Positions 33,156 through 42,407 of a stretch of 64,000 bases of DNA are shown here, piece by piece. Position 1 is the stretch's first letter, and each line of letters begins with the position of its first letter. This DNA is from Duganella sp. BuS-21 (lineage in GTDB: Bacteria; Pseudomonadota; Gammaproteobacteria; Burkholderiales; Burkholderiaceae_D), in contig CP097466.1 in assembly GCA_041874725.1 (NCBI GenBank), forward strand, positions 4,526,001 to 4,590,000, read 5' to 3'. Made by a program: the position numbers and the translations under genes. The notes below the pieces were generated by a model. It saw only the letters and a program-made list of their open reading frames with translations, ran no database searches and was not told the DNA's origin.

Positions 33156-34406
33156 ATGACATACTCAGCTATATCTTTTTTTCGAAATATTTTTTTCATT
33201 TTTTTCGCAATTATTTTTAGCGGTTGCACACATTTGGCGAACAAGGCCGACACGAATCATGAGTGTGGTTATTTCGCTGCAACCTATCGAAATTCCAACA
33301 TTAAATTTGATCCGGAAACCGAAAACAGACCGTCGGGACGTCCCGCATTGAAAATTCTGGATTTGACGGACAATGGCGAATTGGTCGATCGGTGCCAGTG
33401 GAGCGATGTGCTCTATGAAGTACAAGGTAATTACAAAAAAAATCCTTTGATTGACCGCCCTAAATTTGTAGTTTTTTACATCCATGGTTGGAAGCACAAT
33501 GCCTCCAAAGATGATACCGACCTTGCCCATTTCAGCGATTTCATCAAACGCTTAAACGATTTACCTAACTTCAAAGATAAATCGGATGTTATCGGTATTT
33601 ATATCTCATGGCCAGGCTCATCTACTACAGTACCAATGGTAGACAACCTGACATTTTGGAGCAGGAAAAGTGCCGCAGACCGAGCCAGTGCTGTCGCAAA
33701 TGTATCCAAATTGATAAGTTCGGTCGCAAGCATAAAATCTCAGAGGAAAAACAACCAAGATTTTATTTTATCGATTGGCCACAGTTTTGGAGCGAGAATA
33801 CTGTTCTCTGCTGTATCCCCTTTGCTGCTCCACGAAATGCAGGTGCGGCACCCAGGAATAAGAGGAGGAAGTTATGGCAAAATCGATGGCGTTGTGGATC
33901 TCACTCTACTTCTGAACCCGGCATTTGAAGCTTCGAGATATTCGGCGTTTGACGCCACGCGGCGCTGGCAAGAAAAATTCAATTTTTCGCAGCAACCCTT
34001 GTTGTTGACCATTTCGACATCAAACGATTTCGCTACCAAGTTGGCGTTCCCTGTCGGTCAGACCATAGGGTTTCGCATTGATGAACGTGAACGTACGACG
34101 TTGGGGAATTATGACGAATATATCAGCCATCGCCTTGTATTGCGCGATCGAGAAGACCACAATATATCCGCGTGTACTTGGTACGACGACTTCTGTACAA
34201 ATAACTTGTGTCTCAGCCGAATGAATCATGTCGCTCAGCCAGGAAATCCTTTTTTAGTAGCAAGAACAGATGGGGCGATTCTGGATGGACACAACGGCAT
34301 TTGGGTCCCTTCGTTTCAGGATTGGTTGGTTTCTTTTGTCACCCAAGCGGTTGAGAAAAGAAGAGTCGCTGCGAAGGACATCTCAGGGAAATGTGATCAA
34401 AATTGA
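33156..34406 (+). CDS. lipoprotein alpha/beta hydrolase
   Basis: This 416-residue protein has a hydrophobic signal with lipobox (FSGC, Cys at about 23) and a hydrolase fold: VVFYIHGWKHNA (oxyanion-loop HGW, about 107-116), LSIGHSFGARI (nucleophile elbow GHSFG, about 208-213) and a late His region (LDGHNGIWVPS) that could complete the triad; an Asp near LLLNPAFEA/TSNDFATK is possible. It resembles DUF900-like esterases. The DNA is clearly more AT-rich than its neighbours, and the gene stands alone on the plus strand, so it looks like recent cargo. Substrate is unknown: lipid or peptide ester in the envelope is plausible. It could be a phospholipase-type effector or a defence lipase. Confidence 0.75.
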   Translation: MTYSAISFFRNIFFIFFAIIFSGCTHLANKADTNHECGYFAATYRNSNIKFDPETENRPSGRPALKILDLTDNGELVDRCQWSDVLYEVQGNYKKNPLIDRPKFVVFYIHGWKHNASKDDTDLAHFSDFIKRLNDLPNFKDKSDVIGIYISWPGSSTTVPMVDNLTFWSRKSAADRASAVANVSKLISSVASIKSQRKNNQDFILSIGHSFGARILFSAVSPLLLHEMQVRHPGIRGGSYGKIDGVVDLTLLLNPAFEASRYSAFDATRRWQEKFNFSQQPLLLTISTSNDFATKLAFPVGQTIGFRIDERERTTLGNYDEYISHRLVLRDREDHNISACTWYDDFCTNNLCLSRMNHVAQPGNPFLVARTDGAILDGHNGIWVPSFQDWLVSFVTQAVEKRRVAAKDISGKCDQN

Positions 34407-34440
34407 AGTGTCTATAGAGCTGGCCGCGAATTGATAGCAT

Positions 34441-37400
34441 TTAGTGAAAATCGCGCGAGCGCGTGTCCAGCTCGCCCAGCAGATGACTCAGATCGACCAA
34501 GCGCTTCGCCACCAGGTGCCTGACGTTGCTCTCGGATTGCCACACGCCGTACACCCCGAGCAGCTGCGCGCCCATCACCTCGCGCCGGAATTGCTCGACC
34601 AGGCTGGGCCAGCAAATTACATTCACTGTCCCGGCCTCGTCCTCCAAGGTCAGGAACACCACGCCGTTGGCGGTGCCGGGGCGCTGGCGCACCGTGACGA
34701 TGCCGCAGCCCCTGGCAAGCTGGCCGTTGTCAAACCCGGCCAGCACGTCCGATGGAATAAAGCGCAGCTTGGACAGCCGCTCGCGCAGAAACGACAGCGG
34801 ATGGCGCCCCAAGGTCAAGCCCATGTAACGATAGTCGGCCACCACGTCCTCCGCTTCGGTCGGACTCGGCAGCACCAACTCCTCCTCGACGATGTCCGCC
34901 GGCCGCAGCAGCCCCTTGTCCGGCACGCTGGCCCGCGCCTGCCACATCGCCTGGCGCCGGTTGCCCGACAGCGCCGCCAGCGCATTGGCGCTGGCCAGCG
35001 CGTTCATATGGCCGGCGTTCAGGTTGGCCCGGGCCGCCAGGTCGGCGGTGCCGGCGAAGCCGGCCACGGCGCGCGCCTCTTCGATGCGCCAGGCCGCCTC
35101 GCGCTCCATGCCCTTGACATTGTTCATTCCGAGCCGCACCGCCGGCTGCACGCGCTCGCCCACCGGCTCCAGTGACGCCTCCCAGCCGCTCACACAGACG
35201 TCGACCGGGTGTACCGCCACGCCGTGGCGGCGCGCGTCCTGCACTAGCTGCGACGGCGAATAAAAGCCCATCGGAGCGCTGTTGAGCAGCGCCGCCAGGA
35301 ACGCGGCCGGCTCATGACACTTCAGCCAGCTCGACGCGTAGGCCAGCAACGCGAACGAGGAAGCGTGCGACTCCGGAAAACCGTATTCCGCGAAGCCGCG
35401 GATCTGGCCGACGATCGACTGCGCGAAGTCCATCGTGTAGCCGCGCTCGGTCATGCCGCTCAGCAGGTCGATCTCGAACTGTTCGAGATTGCCCTTCTTC
35501 TTCCATGCCGCCATGGCGCGCCGCAGAGCGTCGGCCTTGCCGGCCGAGAAGCCGGCCGCCACCATGGCGATGCTCATCACCTGCTCCTGGAAGATCGGAA
35601 CGCCGAGGGTGCGCTCCAGCACATCCTGAATTGCCGCGCTGGGATAGGTGACCGGATCGATGCCCTGCCGGCGCCGCAGGTAGGGATGGATCATGCCGCC
35701 CTGGATCGGCCCCGGACGGATGATAGCCACCTCGATCACCAGGTCGTAGAAGGTGCGCGGCTGCAGGCGCGGCAACATCGACATCTGCGCGCGCGACTCG
35801 ATCTGGAACACGCCCACCGTGTCGGCCTCGCAGATCATCTGGTAAGTCGCCGGGTCCTCCGCCGGGATATCGCCCAGTTCAAAGCGCGCGCCGCGCTGCT
35901 CGGACACCAGCGCTAGCGCGCGCCGGATGCAGGACAGCATGCCCAGCGCCAGCAAGTCGATCTTCAGCAGGCCGACGGCGTCGAGGTCGTCCTTGTCCCA
36001 CTGCACCACGCTGCGCTCGGCCATGGCGGCGTTCTCGATCGGCACCAATCTGGACAGCTTGGTGTGCGAGATCACGAAGCCGCCCGGATGCTGCGACAGA
36101 TGGCGCGGCACGCTCATCAGCGCTTCGGCGAGATCGTTCCACTTCTGCGCGATCGCGGCCTGCGGATCGAAACCGCAATCGAGCAGCCGCTGCTCCAGAT
36201 CGGCCCTGCCGCCCCAGCCGCTGCCGGCCTTGGCCACCTTATCGACGATGCCGAGGTCGACGCCGAGCGCCTTGCCGACGTCGCGCAGCACCGACTTGGG
36301 GCGGTAGGAGATCACCACCGCCGTCAGCGCCGCGCGCATGCGGCCGTACTTGCGGTACACATATTGCAGCACCTCCTCGCGCCGCTGGTGCTCGAAATCG
36401 ATGTCGATATCGGGCGGCTCGTTGCGCTCCTTGGACATGAAGCGCTCAAACAGCAACGTGCCGCGCGAGGGATCGACCTCGGTGACGCCGAGGCAATAGC
36501 AGACCGCCGAGTTGGCGGCCGAGCCCCGCCCCTGGCATAGGATGTGTTGCGACCGTGCGAAGCGCACGATGTCGTAGACGGTGAGAAAATACGCCTCGAA
36601 CTGCAGCGCGGCGATGATGCCGAGTTCGTGCTCGAGCTGCTCCTGCACGTTGTCCGGGATGCCACGGGGATAACGCCAGTGGGCGCCGATATAAGCTTGC
36701 TGGCGCAGGTAGCTGGCGGCCGTATATCCCTCCGGCACCAGCTCATGGGGATATTCGTAGCGCAACTCGTCCAGCGAAAAGTCGCACAACCGCGCCAGGC
36801 GCACGGTCTCGTCGAGCGCCGCGCGCGGATACAGGTTGCCGAGCCGCAGGCGCGAGCGCAGATGCTGCTCGGCGTTGGACGGCAGTTTGTAGCCGCACTG
36901 CGCCACCGGCAGGCCGTGGCGGATCGCCGTCATGGTGTCGTGGATCGGCTTGTAGGAACGCACGTGCATGGCGACGTCGCCGGTGGCCACGATGGGCAGG
37001 CTGAACTCGTCGGAGATGTCCTGCACCAGTTGGCGGTGCGCGGCATCCTTGTTGCGGTGATGCAGGGCCAGCGAGATGCGCGCGCGTCCCGGCGCGCACT
37101 GCACCAGCCAAGCCGCCTGCTGTTCGACGTCCTGGTACCGTCCGCAGTAGCTGGGCGCCAGGATGAACTGGCAATCGGGCAGCCCGCGCAGATGCACCAG
37201 GTCGCCAACCGGCGCCGCGATGTCGCGCGGATGGACTAGGTAGGCGCCCTTTTCCGCGCGCATCCTGCCGACCGTGATCAACTCGCTCAGATTGCCGTAG
37301 CCGTTCTTGTTCGTGGCCAGGATGATCAGCCGGAACGGCGCGCTCGGCCCCTCGGGCGTGATGGTCATCTGGGCGCCGATGACCAGCTTGATGCCCAGCT

Positions 37401-37611
37401 CCTTGGCGGTGACGTGGGCGCGCACCACGCCGGCCAGCGAGCACTCGTCGGTGACGGCCAGCGCCTGGTAGCCTAGCTGGTGGGCGCGCGCGACCAGCAG
37501 CTCCGGCGCCGAGGCGCCGCGCAAGAACGAGAAGTGGCTGTAGCACTGCAGCTCGGCGTAGTCGGGCAGCGAGGCCGGCGGCTGGCCGGGATTCTGGGTA
37601 GCGGGATACAT
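34441..37611 (-). CDS. dnaE2: error-prone DNA polymerase DnaE2 (ImuC)
   Basis: This 1056-residue C-family polymerase starts with a PHP domain (YAELQCYSHFSFLRGASAPELLV) and has the catalytic acidic motif PDIDIDFEHQRREEV at about 400. It continues with polymerase motifs (IPIFQEQVMSIAMVAAGFSAGKADALRRAM; GFPESHASSFALLAYASSWLK), a helix-hairpin-helix region and an OB domain (GVVFLTLEDEAGTVNVICW), ending LDTRSRDFH. Size is that of complete DnaE2. It performs damage-induced mutagenesis with ImuA and ImuB, whose genes precede it with a 3-base gap. The cassette lies in the conjugative element, so it is mobile. Confidence 0.95.
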   Translation of the reverse strand: MYPATQNPGQPPASLPDYAELQCYSHFSFLRGASAPELLVARAHQLGYQALAVTDECSLAGVVRAHVTAKELGIKLVIGAQMTITPEGPSAPFRLIILATNKNGYGNLSELITVGRMRAEKGAYLVHPRDIAAPVGDLVHLRGLPDCQFILAPSYCGRYQDVEQQAAWLVQCAPGRARISLALHHRNKDAAHRQLVQDISDEFSLPIVATGDVAMHVRSYKPIHDTMTAIRHGLPVAQCGYKLPSNAEQHLRSRLRLGNLYPRAALDETVRLARLCDFSLDELRYEYPHELVPEGYTAASYLRQQAYIGAHWRYPRGIPDNVQEQLEHELGIIAALQFEAYFLTVYDIVRFARSQHILCQGRGSAANSAVCYCLGVTEVDPSRGTLLFERFMSKERNEPPDIDIDFEHQRREEVLQYVYRKYGRMRAALTAVVISYRPKSVLRDVGKALGVDLGIVDKVAKAGSGWGGRADLEQRLLDCGFDPQAAIAQKWNDLAEALMSVPRHLSQHPGGFVISHTKLSRLVPIENAAMAERSVVQWDKDDLDAVGLLKIDLLALGMLSCIRRALALVSEQRGARFELGDIPAEDPATYQMICEADTVGVFQIESRAQMSMLPRLQPRTFYDLVIEVAIIRPGPIQGGMIHPYLRRRQGIDPVTYPSAAIQDVLERTLGVPIFQEQVMSIAMVAAGFSAGKADALRRAMAAWKKKGNLEQFEIDLLSGMTERGYTMDFAQSIVGQIRGFAEYGFPESHASSFALLAYASSWLKCHEPAAFLAALLNSAPMGFYSPSQLVQDARRHGVAVHPVDVCVSGWEASLEPVGERVQPAVRLGMNNVKGMEREAAWRIEEARAVAGFAGTADLAARANLNAGHMNALASANALAALSGNRRQAMWQARASVPDKGLLRPADIVEEELVLPSPTEAEDVVADYRYMGLTLGRHPLSFLRERLSKLRFIPSDVLAGFDNGQLARGCGIVTVRQRPGTANGVVFLTLEDEAGTVNVICWPSLVEQFRREVMGAQLLGVYGVWQSESNVRHLVAKRLVDLSHLLGELDTRSRDFH

Positions 37612-37614
37612 GGC

Positions 37615-39090
37615 TCAGCCGAACAGTCCGTGCGCGTACCAGCGCAGGTCGCCGCTGACCCGCTCAAGGTAGATCCAATAGCAGGCGCCTTCGCTGCCCT
37701 GCGCCTTGTAGTAGTCGCGCGCCTCGGTCTGGTCGCTCCACCAGCCCGCCTCCAGCCGCTCGGGACCGGCTACGATCTTCAGCATGCTGCCGCCGTAGAA
37801 AGGCCGGTTGTCGCGCAAGATCAGCTTGATCGGCTTCGGGAACAGCCAGAATGGCCGGCCGTCGAGAATCTCCTCGACCTGGCTGCGCGCCTGCCTGGCG
37901 GTGGCCGGCACCCAGGCGTTGCACACCTCGGGACGGTGGTCGTCCACGTCCTCGATCACCAGCACATACTCGGCGCCGAGCCTCGCGCTCAGCAATTCGA
38001 GCAGGCGGGCGAAGTCCTCCGGCGCGCCGCCGGGCTCGGGAAACAGCGTCGCGTTGGGCGGCGCCATCGGCTCGACCTCGGGCGCCGCCAGCCGCAAGGC
38101 GATCACGGGAGCCGACAACGCTACCTTCGCCAGCCGTTCCTTGAGCAAGCGCATCATATGCTCTTCGCGCCAGCTCGGCTCGCCGAGCCGTATTTCGAGC
38201 AGGGTGGGCGGCACGGCGGCATGGCCGCGCTCGTGCTCCAGGTAAAACGCCAGCATGCGTACGCTCTGCTGGACGGCGGCCAGCCAGCCGACGAGCTGCA
38301 GCACCAGGCCGGCGGCGCCGTGCAACAGCGCTTCCGCGTGCTCGACCCGCTCGAAGGTTTCGATGCGTGCGCTGAACTGCAGCGGCGGCCGCAGCCATTC
38401 GAACATCTCCGGTGCTTCGCCATAGGCGCGGTCGAGCGCCGCCAGCAGCGGCTTGCTGGTGCGGCGCAGCAGCCCGGCGCGCGGCAAGCGCCTGAGCGCA
38501 CCGAGGTTCCTGGCGCCGACGTCGTTGAGCCAGGCGTCGAACGGCACGGCCGCCGGCACCAGCCCGCACGGCAGCAGGCCCAGGCGTCTGGTCAAAGAGG
38601 CCATGGACAGCACGCGGCGGCGCAGGAGCTGCCCTTTCAGCCGCCTGCTACGCGACAGCAGCCAGGCGCCGTAGGCGGTGGGCGCGGCGCCCAGCTGCAC
38701 GGTGAAGCCGAGCGCGGTCACGCTGCGGTGCACGCCCAGGGCCAGCGCATGCGGACCGCCGAACAGCCGCAGACTGGCGCTGACATCGAGCAGGATGGAA
38801 AAATCCTCCTCGAACGCAACTTCCGGCGTGTAGCGCATCAGGGCGGTGGCGATCGCCTCCAGCGCAGCGGCTTCCTTGTCGGGGCTGCGCTCCAGGAACA
38901 GCGTCTCCGGCGTGATCGCCAGTACGCCGGTTGCACGCATGCCGTGGCGCACACCGGCGCGCGCGGCTTCCCGCGACATCGCCAACACCCGCCCTTGGTC
39001 GATCACGACGCGGGGCGCCGGATCACACCAGCGCGGGCACAGCGCTTCGAGCGGCAGCAGTGGCAAATACACGTTGAGCAGGAGCTTCAT
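37615..39090 (-). CDS. imuB: ImuB, Y-family polymerase-like mutagenesis protein
   Basis: The start is the ATG at 39090 (MKLLLNVYLPLLPLEALC, 491 residues); an open extension to 39444 is the opposite frame of imuA. It has the Y-family fold (VVIDQGRVLAMSREAARAGVRHGM; EDFSILLDVSASLRLFGG) and the ImuB-type C-terminus. ImuB usually lacks the catalytic acidic residues and acts as a hub linking DnaE2 to the clamp and ImuA; here the first motif also lacks the usual metal-binding DxD pattern. It overlaps imuA by 68 bases, so translation is coupled. Confidence 0.92.
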   Translation of the reverse strand: MKLLLNVYLPLLPLEALCPRWCDPAPRVVIDQGRVLAMSREAARAGVRHGMRATGVLAITPETLFLERSPDKEAAALEAIATALMRYTPEVAFEEDFSILLDVSASLRLFGGPHALALGVHRSVTALGFTVQLGAAPTAYGAWLLSRSRRLKGQLLRRRVLSMASLTRRLGLLPCGLVPAAVPFDAWLNDVGARNLGALRRLPRAGLLRRTSKPLLAALDRAYGEAPEMFEWLRPPLQFSARIETFERVEHAEALLHGAAGLVLQLVGWLAAVQQSVRMLAFYLEHERGHAAVPPTLLEIRLGEPSWREEHMMRLLKERLAKVALSAPVIALRLAAPEVEPMAPPNATLFPEPGGAPEDFARLLELLSARLGAEYVLVIEDVDDHRPEVCNAWVPATARQARSQVEEILDGRPFWLFPKPIKLILRDNRPFYGGSMLKIVAGPERLEAGWWSDQTEARDYYKAQGSEGACYWIYLERVSGDLRWYAHGLFG

Positions 39091-39763
39091 GGTCGTTGTC
39101 CGGCTGGCGGCCGGCGGGAATTTCGTTAAGTGTGACAAAAACAGGATGCTCGCAGTGCGGGCCTTTACGCTTGATGATATCGACCGAGACGCCGCCAAAC
39201 GCCGGCCGCAGCGCCAGCCTGAGCGGCGACGGCGACGGATCCGAGGCCGCCGCCAGCGGGCGCACCAGCCACAGCCAGGTCTCCGTCCCTTGGGCGGCGA
39301 GGTTAAGCCGGCGCAGCGCCTCGGGACGTACATTCGACTGCCACAACACCACCGCCCCGAACGCGCCGCTCTTGAGCATCTGCTCGGCCGCCCACAAGGC
39401 GTCGGCCGAGCTGGCCGGCCTGACCCAGTAGACGCTGCGTTCATCCACGCGCCAGGCTCGGCACGTCATCGAATTCGGCAGGAACGGCGGCTGGATCAGG
39501 GCGACGCGCTGCCGCGCCGACAGCGCGGCCAACGCCGGCTTCAACAACTGCATCTCGCCGATGCCATGTTGCTGCACCAGCAGTTCGACCAAGACCGAGC
39601 GCGGCCAGCCCGCGCCGGGCAGCTCGGCGTCGAGCGTCGCGTGACCGGTGGGCCGCGTGGTATCGCGTGATATGGCGAGCTCGCTGGCGCGCCACACGTT
39701 GCGCATCGCAAGCGCACCCGCCTGGACGGCGGCATCGGTGATGGGGAGCGGAGGGGAAAGCAT
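39023..39763 (-). CDS. imuA: ImuA, RecA/SulA-like translesion synthesis protein
   Basis: This encodes 246 residues from the ATG at 39763, directly behind a LexA-controlled promoter; the longer frame to 39892 would start inside or upstream of that promoter. The RecA-like core is seen in TGHATLDAELPGAGWPRSVLVELL (GGW-type turn), IGEMQLLKPALAALSARQRVALIQPPFLP and AVVLWQSNVRPEALRRLNLAAQ. ImuA is needed for DnaE2-dependent mutagenesis. It is the first gene of the cassette. Confidence 0.88.
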   Translation of the reverse strand: MLSPPLPITDAAVQAGALAMRNVWRASELAISRDTTRPTGHATLDAELPGAGWPRSVLVELLVQQHGIGEMQLLKPALAALSARQRVALIQPPFLPNSMTCRAWRVDERSVYWVRPASSADALWAAEQMLKSGAFGAVVLWQSNVRPEALRRLNLAAQGTETWLWLVRPLAAASDPSPSPLRLALRPAFGGVSVDIIKRKGPHCEHPVFVTLNEIPAGRQPDNDHEAPAQRVFATAAARSAVPALV

Positions 39764-39795
39764 CTGAGAACCTATAACTTTAATTGCCAACTTAA

Positions 39796-39840
39796 TACTG
39801 TATGAATATACAGTATCTGCCATCCGGGGAAAATTGGCAA
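39796..39840 (-). promoter_or_regulatory. LexA box and promoter of imuA-imuB-dnaE2
   Basis: A LexA box, TACTGTATGAATATACAGTA (39796-39815), matches the CTGT-N8-ACAG consensus perfectly, and its outer TA ends also fit the E. coli form. It overlaps a minus-strand promoter with -35 TTGCCA (39840-39835), a 17-base spacer and -10 GATACT (39817-39812). Repressor bound there would block the polymerase; release on DNA damage would switch on the cassette. It lies 33 bases upstream of the imuA ATG. The rest of the gap up to 40114 contains only a small CCTGCG/CGCAGG hairpin at 39959-39975. Confidence 0.9.
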
Positions 39841-40093
39841 GTGGCCTCATCCGGTACCACATCACACCAAGGTTATCGATCGCACGCAGCAAGGGCTACG
39901 GCACCGCCAGCACAGGGCAGATACTCGGAACACGTACCGCAAATTTTGTCGTGCGAGGCCTGCGAAATCCGCAGGTATTGCTCGGTGCGGTGGCGGCAAA
40001 ATGATTCCGTGCCACGACAACGGCCAAGCAATGCAGCCGGGAGCTACATAGGAACCGCCCATATTGTCCTGGAAACCCCGCAACAAAAACTCC

Positions 40094-40140
40094 TTGTAAA
40101 ATGGTCAACGCGCGCTAAAATGTTAAATATACTTAACATT
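40094..40140 (+). promoter_or_regulatory. promoter with inverted-repeat operator before the HTH gene
   Basis: -35 TTGTAA (40094-40099), 16-base spacer and -10 TAAAAT (40116-40121) precede the HTH gene. A perfect inverted repeat AATGTTAA-N6-TTAACATT (40119-40140) starts in the -10 and covers the start of transcription. That is the usual place for an autoregulatory operator of an antitoxin. Transcription would start only some 15-25 bases before the gene. Confidence 0.6.
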
Positions 40141-40142
40141 AA

Positions 40143-40631
40143 ATGAAAGCGACCATGAACCTGGCCCAAGTCGGCGGAGAGATTTACACCCAGCGTATTC
40201 AGGCCGGCTTGCTGCAGGAGCAGGTGGCCAAATTCGCCGGACTGTCCCGCGTAACGATCAATCAATTGGAAAACGGCACATTGAAGGACCTCGGCTATAC
40301 CAAGCTCAAATCGGTGATGGACGTGCTGGGGCTGGATATGAAGACGGTGCAACACGCGGGTCTGAACAGCGCGCTGGCGACCGCCGCCCGCAGCGTCAGC
40401 ACCAGCTATCGGGACATGCTCACGCCGGACATGCTGTCAATGATGTTGCGCTCCGGCCAGGCGCCGGAACGGTTCCAGCCCCACTTGATGGCCTTGCTTG
40501 ACGAGACGCCGTTGCCGGTCGTCGTCAAGGCGGTCGCCGAGGCAGCCACGGCCGACGTGCCGGCAAAAAAAATTATGAAAAACCTCAGCCAATGGGCGAA
40601 ACAATGGAAAGTGTGCAGAACGGTCTGGTAA
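40143..40631 (+). CDS. XRE-type HTH protein, likely antitoxin/regulator
   Basis: This 162-residue protein has an XRE-type helix-turn-helix at about 15-60 (IQAGLLQEQVAKFAGLSRVTINQLENGTLKDLG), followed by a helical C-terminal part. It is followed by a nucleotidyltransferase gene with which it overlaps. HTH plus AbiEii-like nucleotidyltransferase pairs behave as toxin-antitoxin or abortive-infection systems, so I infer an antitoxin role and self-repression through the nearby inverted repeat. A second ATG at 40155 is also possible. Confidence 0.75.
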   Translation: MKATMNLAQVGGEIYTQRIQAGLLQEQVAKFAGLSRVTINQLENGTLKDLGYTKLKSVMDVLGLDMKTVQHAGLNSALATAARSVSTSYRDMLTPDMLSMMLRSGQAPERFQPHLMALLDETPLPVVVKAVAEAATADVPAKKIMKNLSQWAKQWKVCRTVW

Positions 40632-41353
40632 TGGCGGGCATGCCAGGTATTCCGCCGGCCTGGGAAACGCTGTTCTCCCAGGCGCTGACGGTGATCGGAG
40701 AGATTGCCAGTCACGGTCGCGATGATCCCTTCTGGACCTTGGGTGGCGGTACCGTTCTGATGCTGCGTTACGGCCACCGCTTCAGCAAGGACATCGACAT
40801 CTTTGTCCCAGATCCGCAGTCGCTCGGCTTCGTCACACCCAGGCTGAGCGATGTCGTCGATGCCATCACGGCCAACTACGTGGAAGGCGCCGCTTACGTG
40901 AAGCTGTATCTGCCCGAGGGTGAGATCGACTTCGTGGCCGCGCCCAACCTGACCTCGCCGGGATTTACCATCGAAACCATCCTGGGTCACCAGGTACGGG
41001 TCGAAACCTCGGCGGAAATCATCGCTAAAAAAATGTGGCACCGTGGCGACCGCATCACGGGACGCGACATCTTCGACTTTGCCCTGATCGCGGCGCGCGA
41101 ACCCGAGGCGCTGATGGCAGCGCGCGGCTTCATCATCCGGCATGCGGCGGCAGTATTCCTGCAGTTGGACCAGCGATACAGCCAGCTGAAACAGCAGTTC
41201 GATGCGATCGATGCCCTCGATTTCCACCCGACCTTTGACCAGGCCAGGCAAACGCTGAAAGACGCATTGACCGCCATGCAGGAAGAGCACGTTCACGCGA
41301 ACGCGCCGGCCGATGGCGCCGCCCCAGACCAGAAATCTGGTCCTGTCTCCTGA
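40592..41353 (+). CDS. AbiEii/MenT-like nucleotidyltransferase, likely toxin
   Basis: This 253-residue protein carries the nucleotidyltransferase core WTLGGGTVLMLRYGHRFSKDIDIFV (GG motif and DxD, about 45-70), with later EIDFVAAPNL providing a third acidic residue and AKKMWHRGDRITGRDIFDFAL. This is the DUF1814/AbiEii type. In characterised relatives the enzyme adds nucleotides to tRNA and stops growth. It starts inside the HTH gene; alternative starts are 40604 and 40631, the latter in a TAATG overlap with the HTH stop. The pair likely maintains the element or guards against phage. Confidence 0.8.
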   Translation: MGETMESVQNGLVMAGMPGIPPAWETLFSQALTVIGEIASHGRDDPFWTLGGGTVLMLRYGHRFSKDIDIFVPDPQSLGFVTPRLSDVVDAITANYVEGAAYVKLYLPEGEIDFVAAPNLTSPGFTIETILGHQVRVETSAEIIAKKMWHRGDRITGRDIFDFALIAAREPEALMAARGFIIRHAAAVFLQLDQRYSQLKQQFDAIDALDFHPTFDQARQTLKDALTAMQEEHVHANAPADGAAPDQKSGPVS

Positions 41354-41383
41354 TGCGCCGGCCGCGCTCCGCGCGCTGGCCCA

Positions 41384-42406
41384 TCAGCGCCGACGCAGCT
41401 CGGTGAGCTGAAGATCGGCCAAAGGAATCTGGCGCCGCGCGCCGTCGTCCTGATAACGCACCCAAGCCGCACCGTGCGCTTCGCAGTGCGACAGCAACAG
41501 CTCCACGGCCCGACCAGAATGCAATCCCAGCAGGCACCACTCCTCGGCTTGGCCGACGCCTACCGCGGCTGTCTGCCGTCGCGGCGACTGGGCCTTGAGC
41601 GCCGCGCGGACGCTTGGGCCGGCAGCGCCGCCGGCCAATGTGGCAGGAACTGTGACAGGAACCGGGCCAGGTAGCAGTGCAAGAGAAGGGCCGGCAATCG
41701 CGCCTGCATCCACCACCGCGTCAGGCGCGCAGGCAGCGCCCTCACCCACGCGCACCGACGTCAGCCGCGCCGTCAGCTCTCCGATCAGCGCCAGGTCAAC
41801 CACTGCCGCCTCGGCCACGATCTGCTCAACCAAAGCAGCATTCCTGCGTATCAGCTTGCGCAACAGGTAGAGCGTGTACGGCGCGCGGCAGCGATGTCCG
41901 TGATAAAGCTCCAGCAGCAGCGGCGGCGGTTCGTGCGCCAAGGCCAGCAAATGCGTGACGGCGCTCGGATCGATATGCAGCTTGGCCGCCACCGCGCGCC
42001 GGGTCTCGCCCGCAGCAAGCTTGCGCAGCACGAAACGCCCTAGCTCCAGCGGCTGCAACCGCAGGTGGTACTGGTTCTCCGCAACCTGCGAATAGTCGTC
42101 GAGCTGGCGCTCGTCTTCCGTTTCGACATACGGCAGCGTCTCCAGGCCGGCGCGCAAGGCCGCACGATATCGGCGCGCGCCAAAGCGTATCCGCAACCGG
42201 CCGTCTTCCTGACGACGCACCACGATGGGCTGCAGCACGCCGCGCGCCGCGATATCGGCCGCGAACGCCGCGAACTGAGCATCGTCGGCAAACTCAATGC
42301 GCGGCTGCGCCGGATCCTCCTCGAACATGGTGATGCGCGCCATCGGCGGTACCGCGAGCGAGACCGCCGGCAGACAGGCATCGAGCCGCGACAGGTCCAG
42401 CACCAT
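41384..42406 (-). CDS. parB: ParB partition protein
   Basis: This 340-residue protein has a ParB N domain (MFEEDPAQPRIEFAD, GVLQPIVVRRQEDGRLRIRFGARRYRAAL, VAENQYHLRLQPLELGRFV) with the GxRR-type box and a helix-turn-helix (GETRRAVAAKLHIDPSAVTHLLALA). The C-terminal 150 residues form an Ala/Pro-rich linker and a small domain. It follows parA by one base. It should bind parS sites and couple the element to ParA for segregation or stable maintenance of an excised form. Confidence 0.88.
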   Translation of the reverse strand: MVLDLSRLDACLPAVSLAVPPMARITMFEEDPAQPRIEFADDAQFAAFAADIAARGVLQPIVVRRQEDGRLRIRFGARRYRAALRAGLETLPYVETEDERQLDDYSQVAENQYHLRLQPLELGRFVLRKLAAGETRRAVAAKLHIDPSAVTHLLALAHEPPPLLLELYHGHRCRAPYTLYLLRKLIRRNAALVEQIVAEAAVVDLALIGELTARLTSVRVGEGAACAPDAVVDAGAIAGPSLALLPGPVPVTVPATLAGGAAGPSVRAALKAQSPRRQTAAVGVGQAEEWCLLGLHSGRAVELLLSHCEAHGAAWVRYQDDGARRQIPLADLQLTELRRR

Positions 42407-42407
42407 C

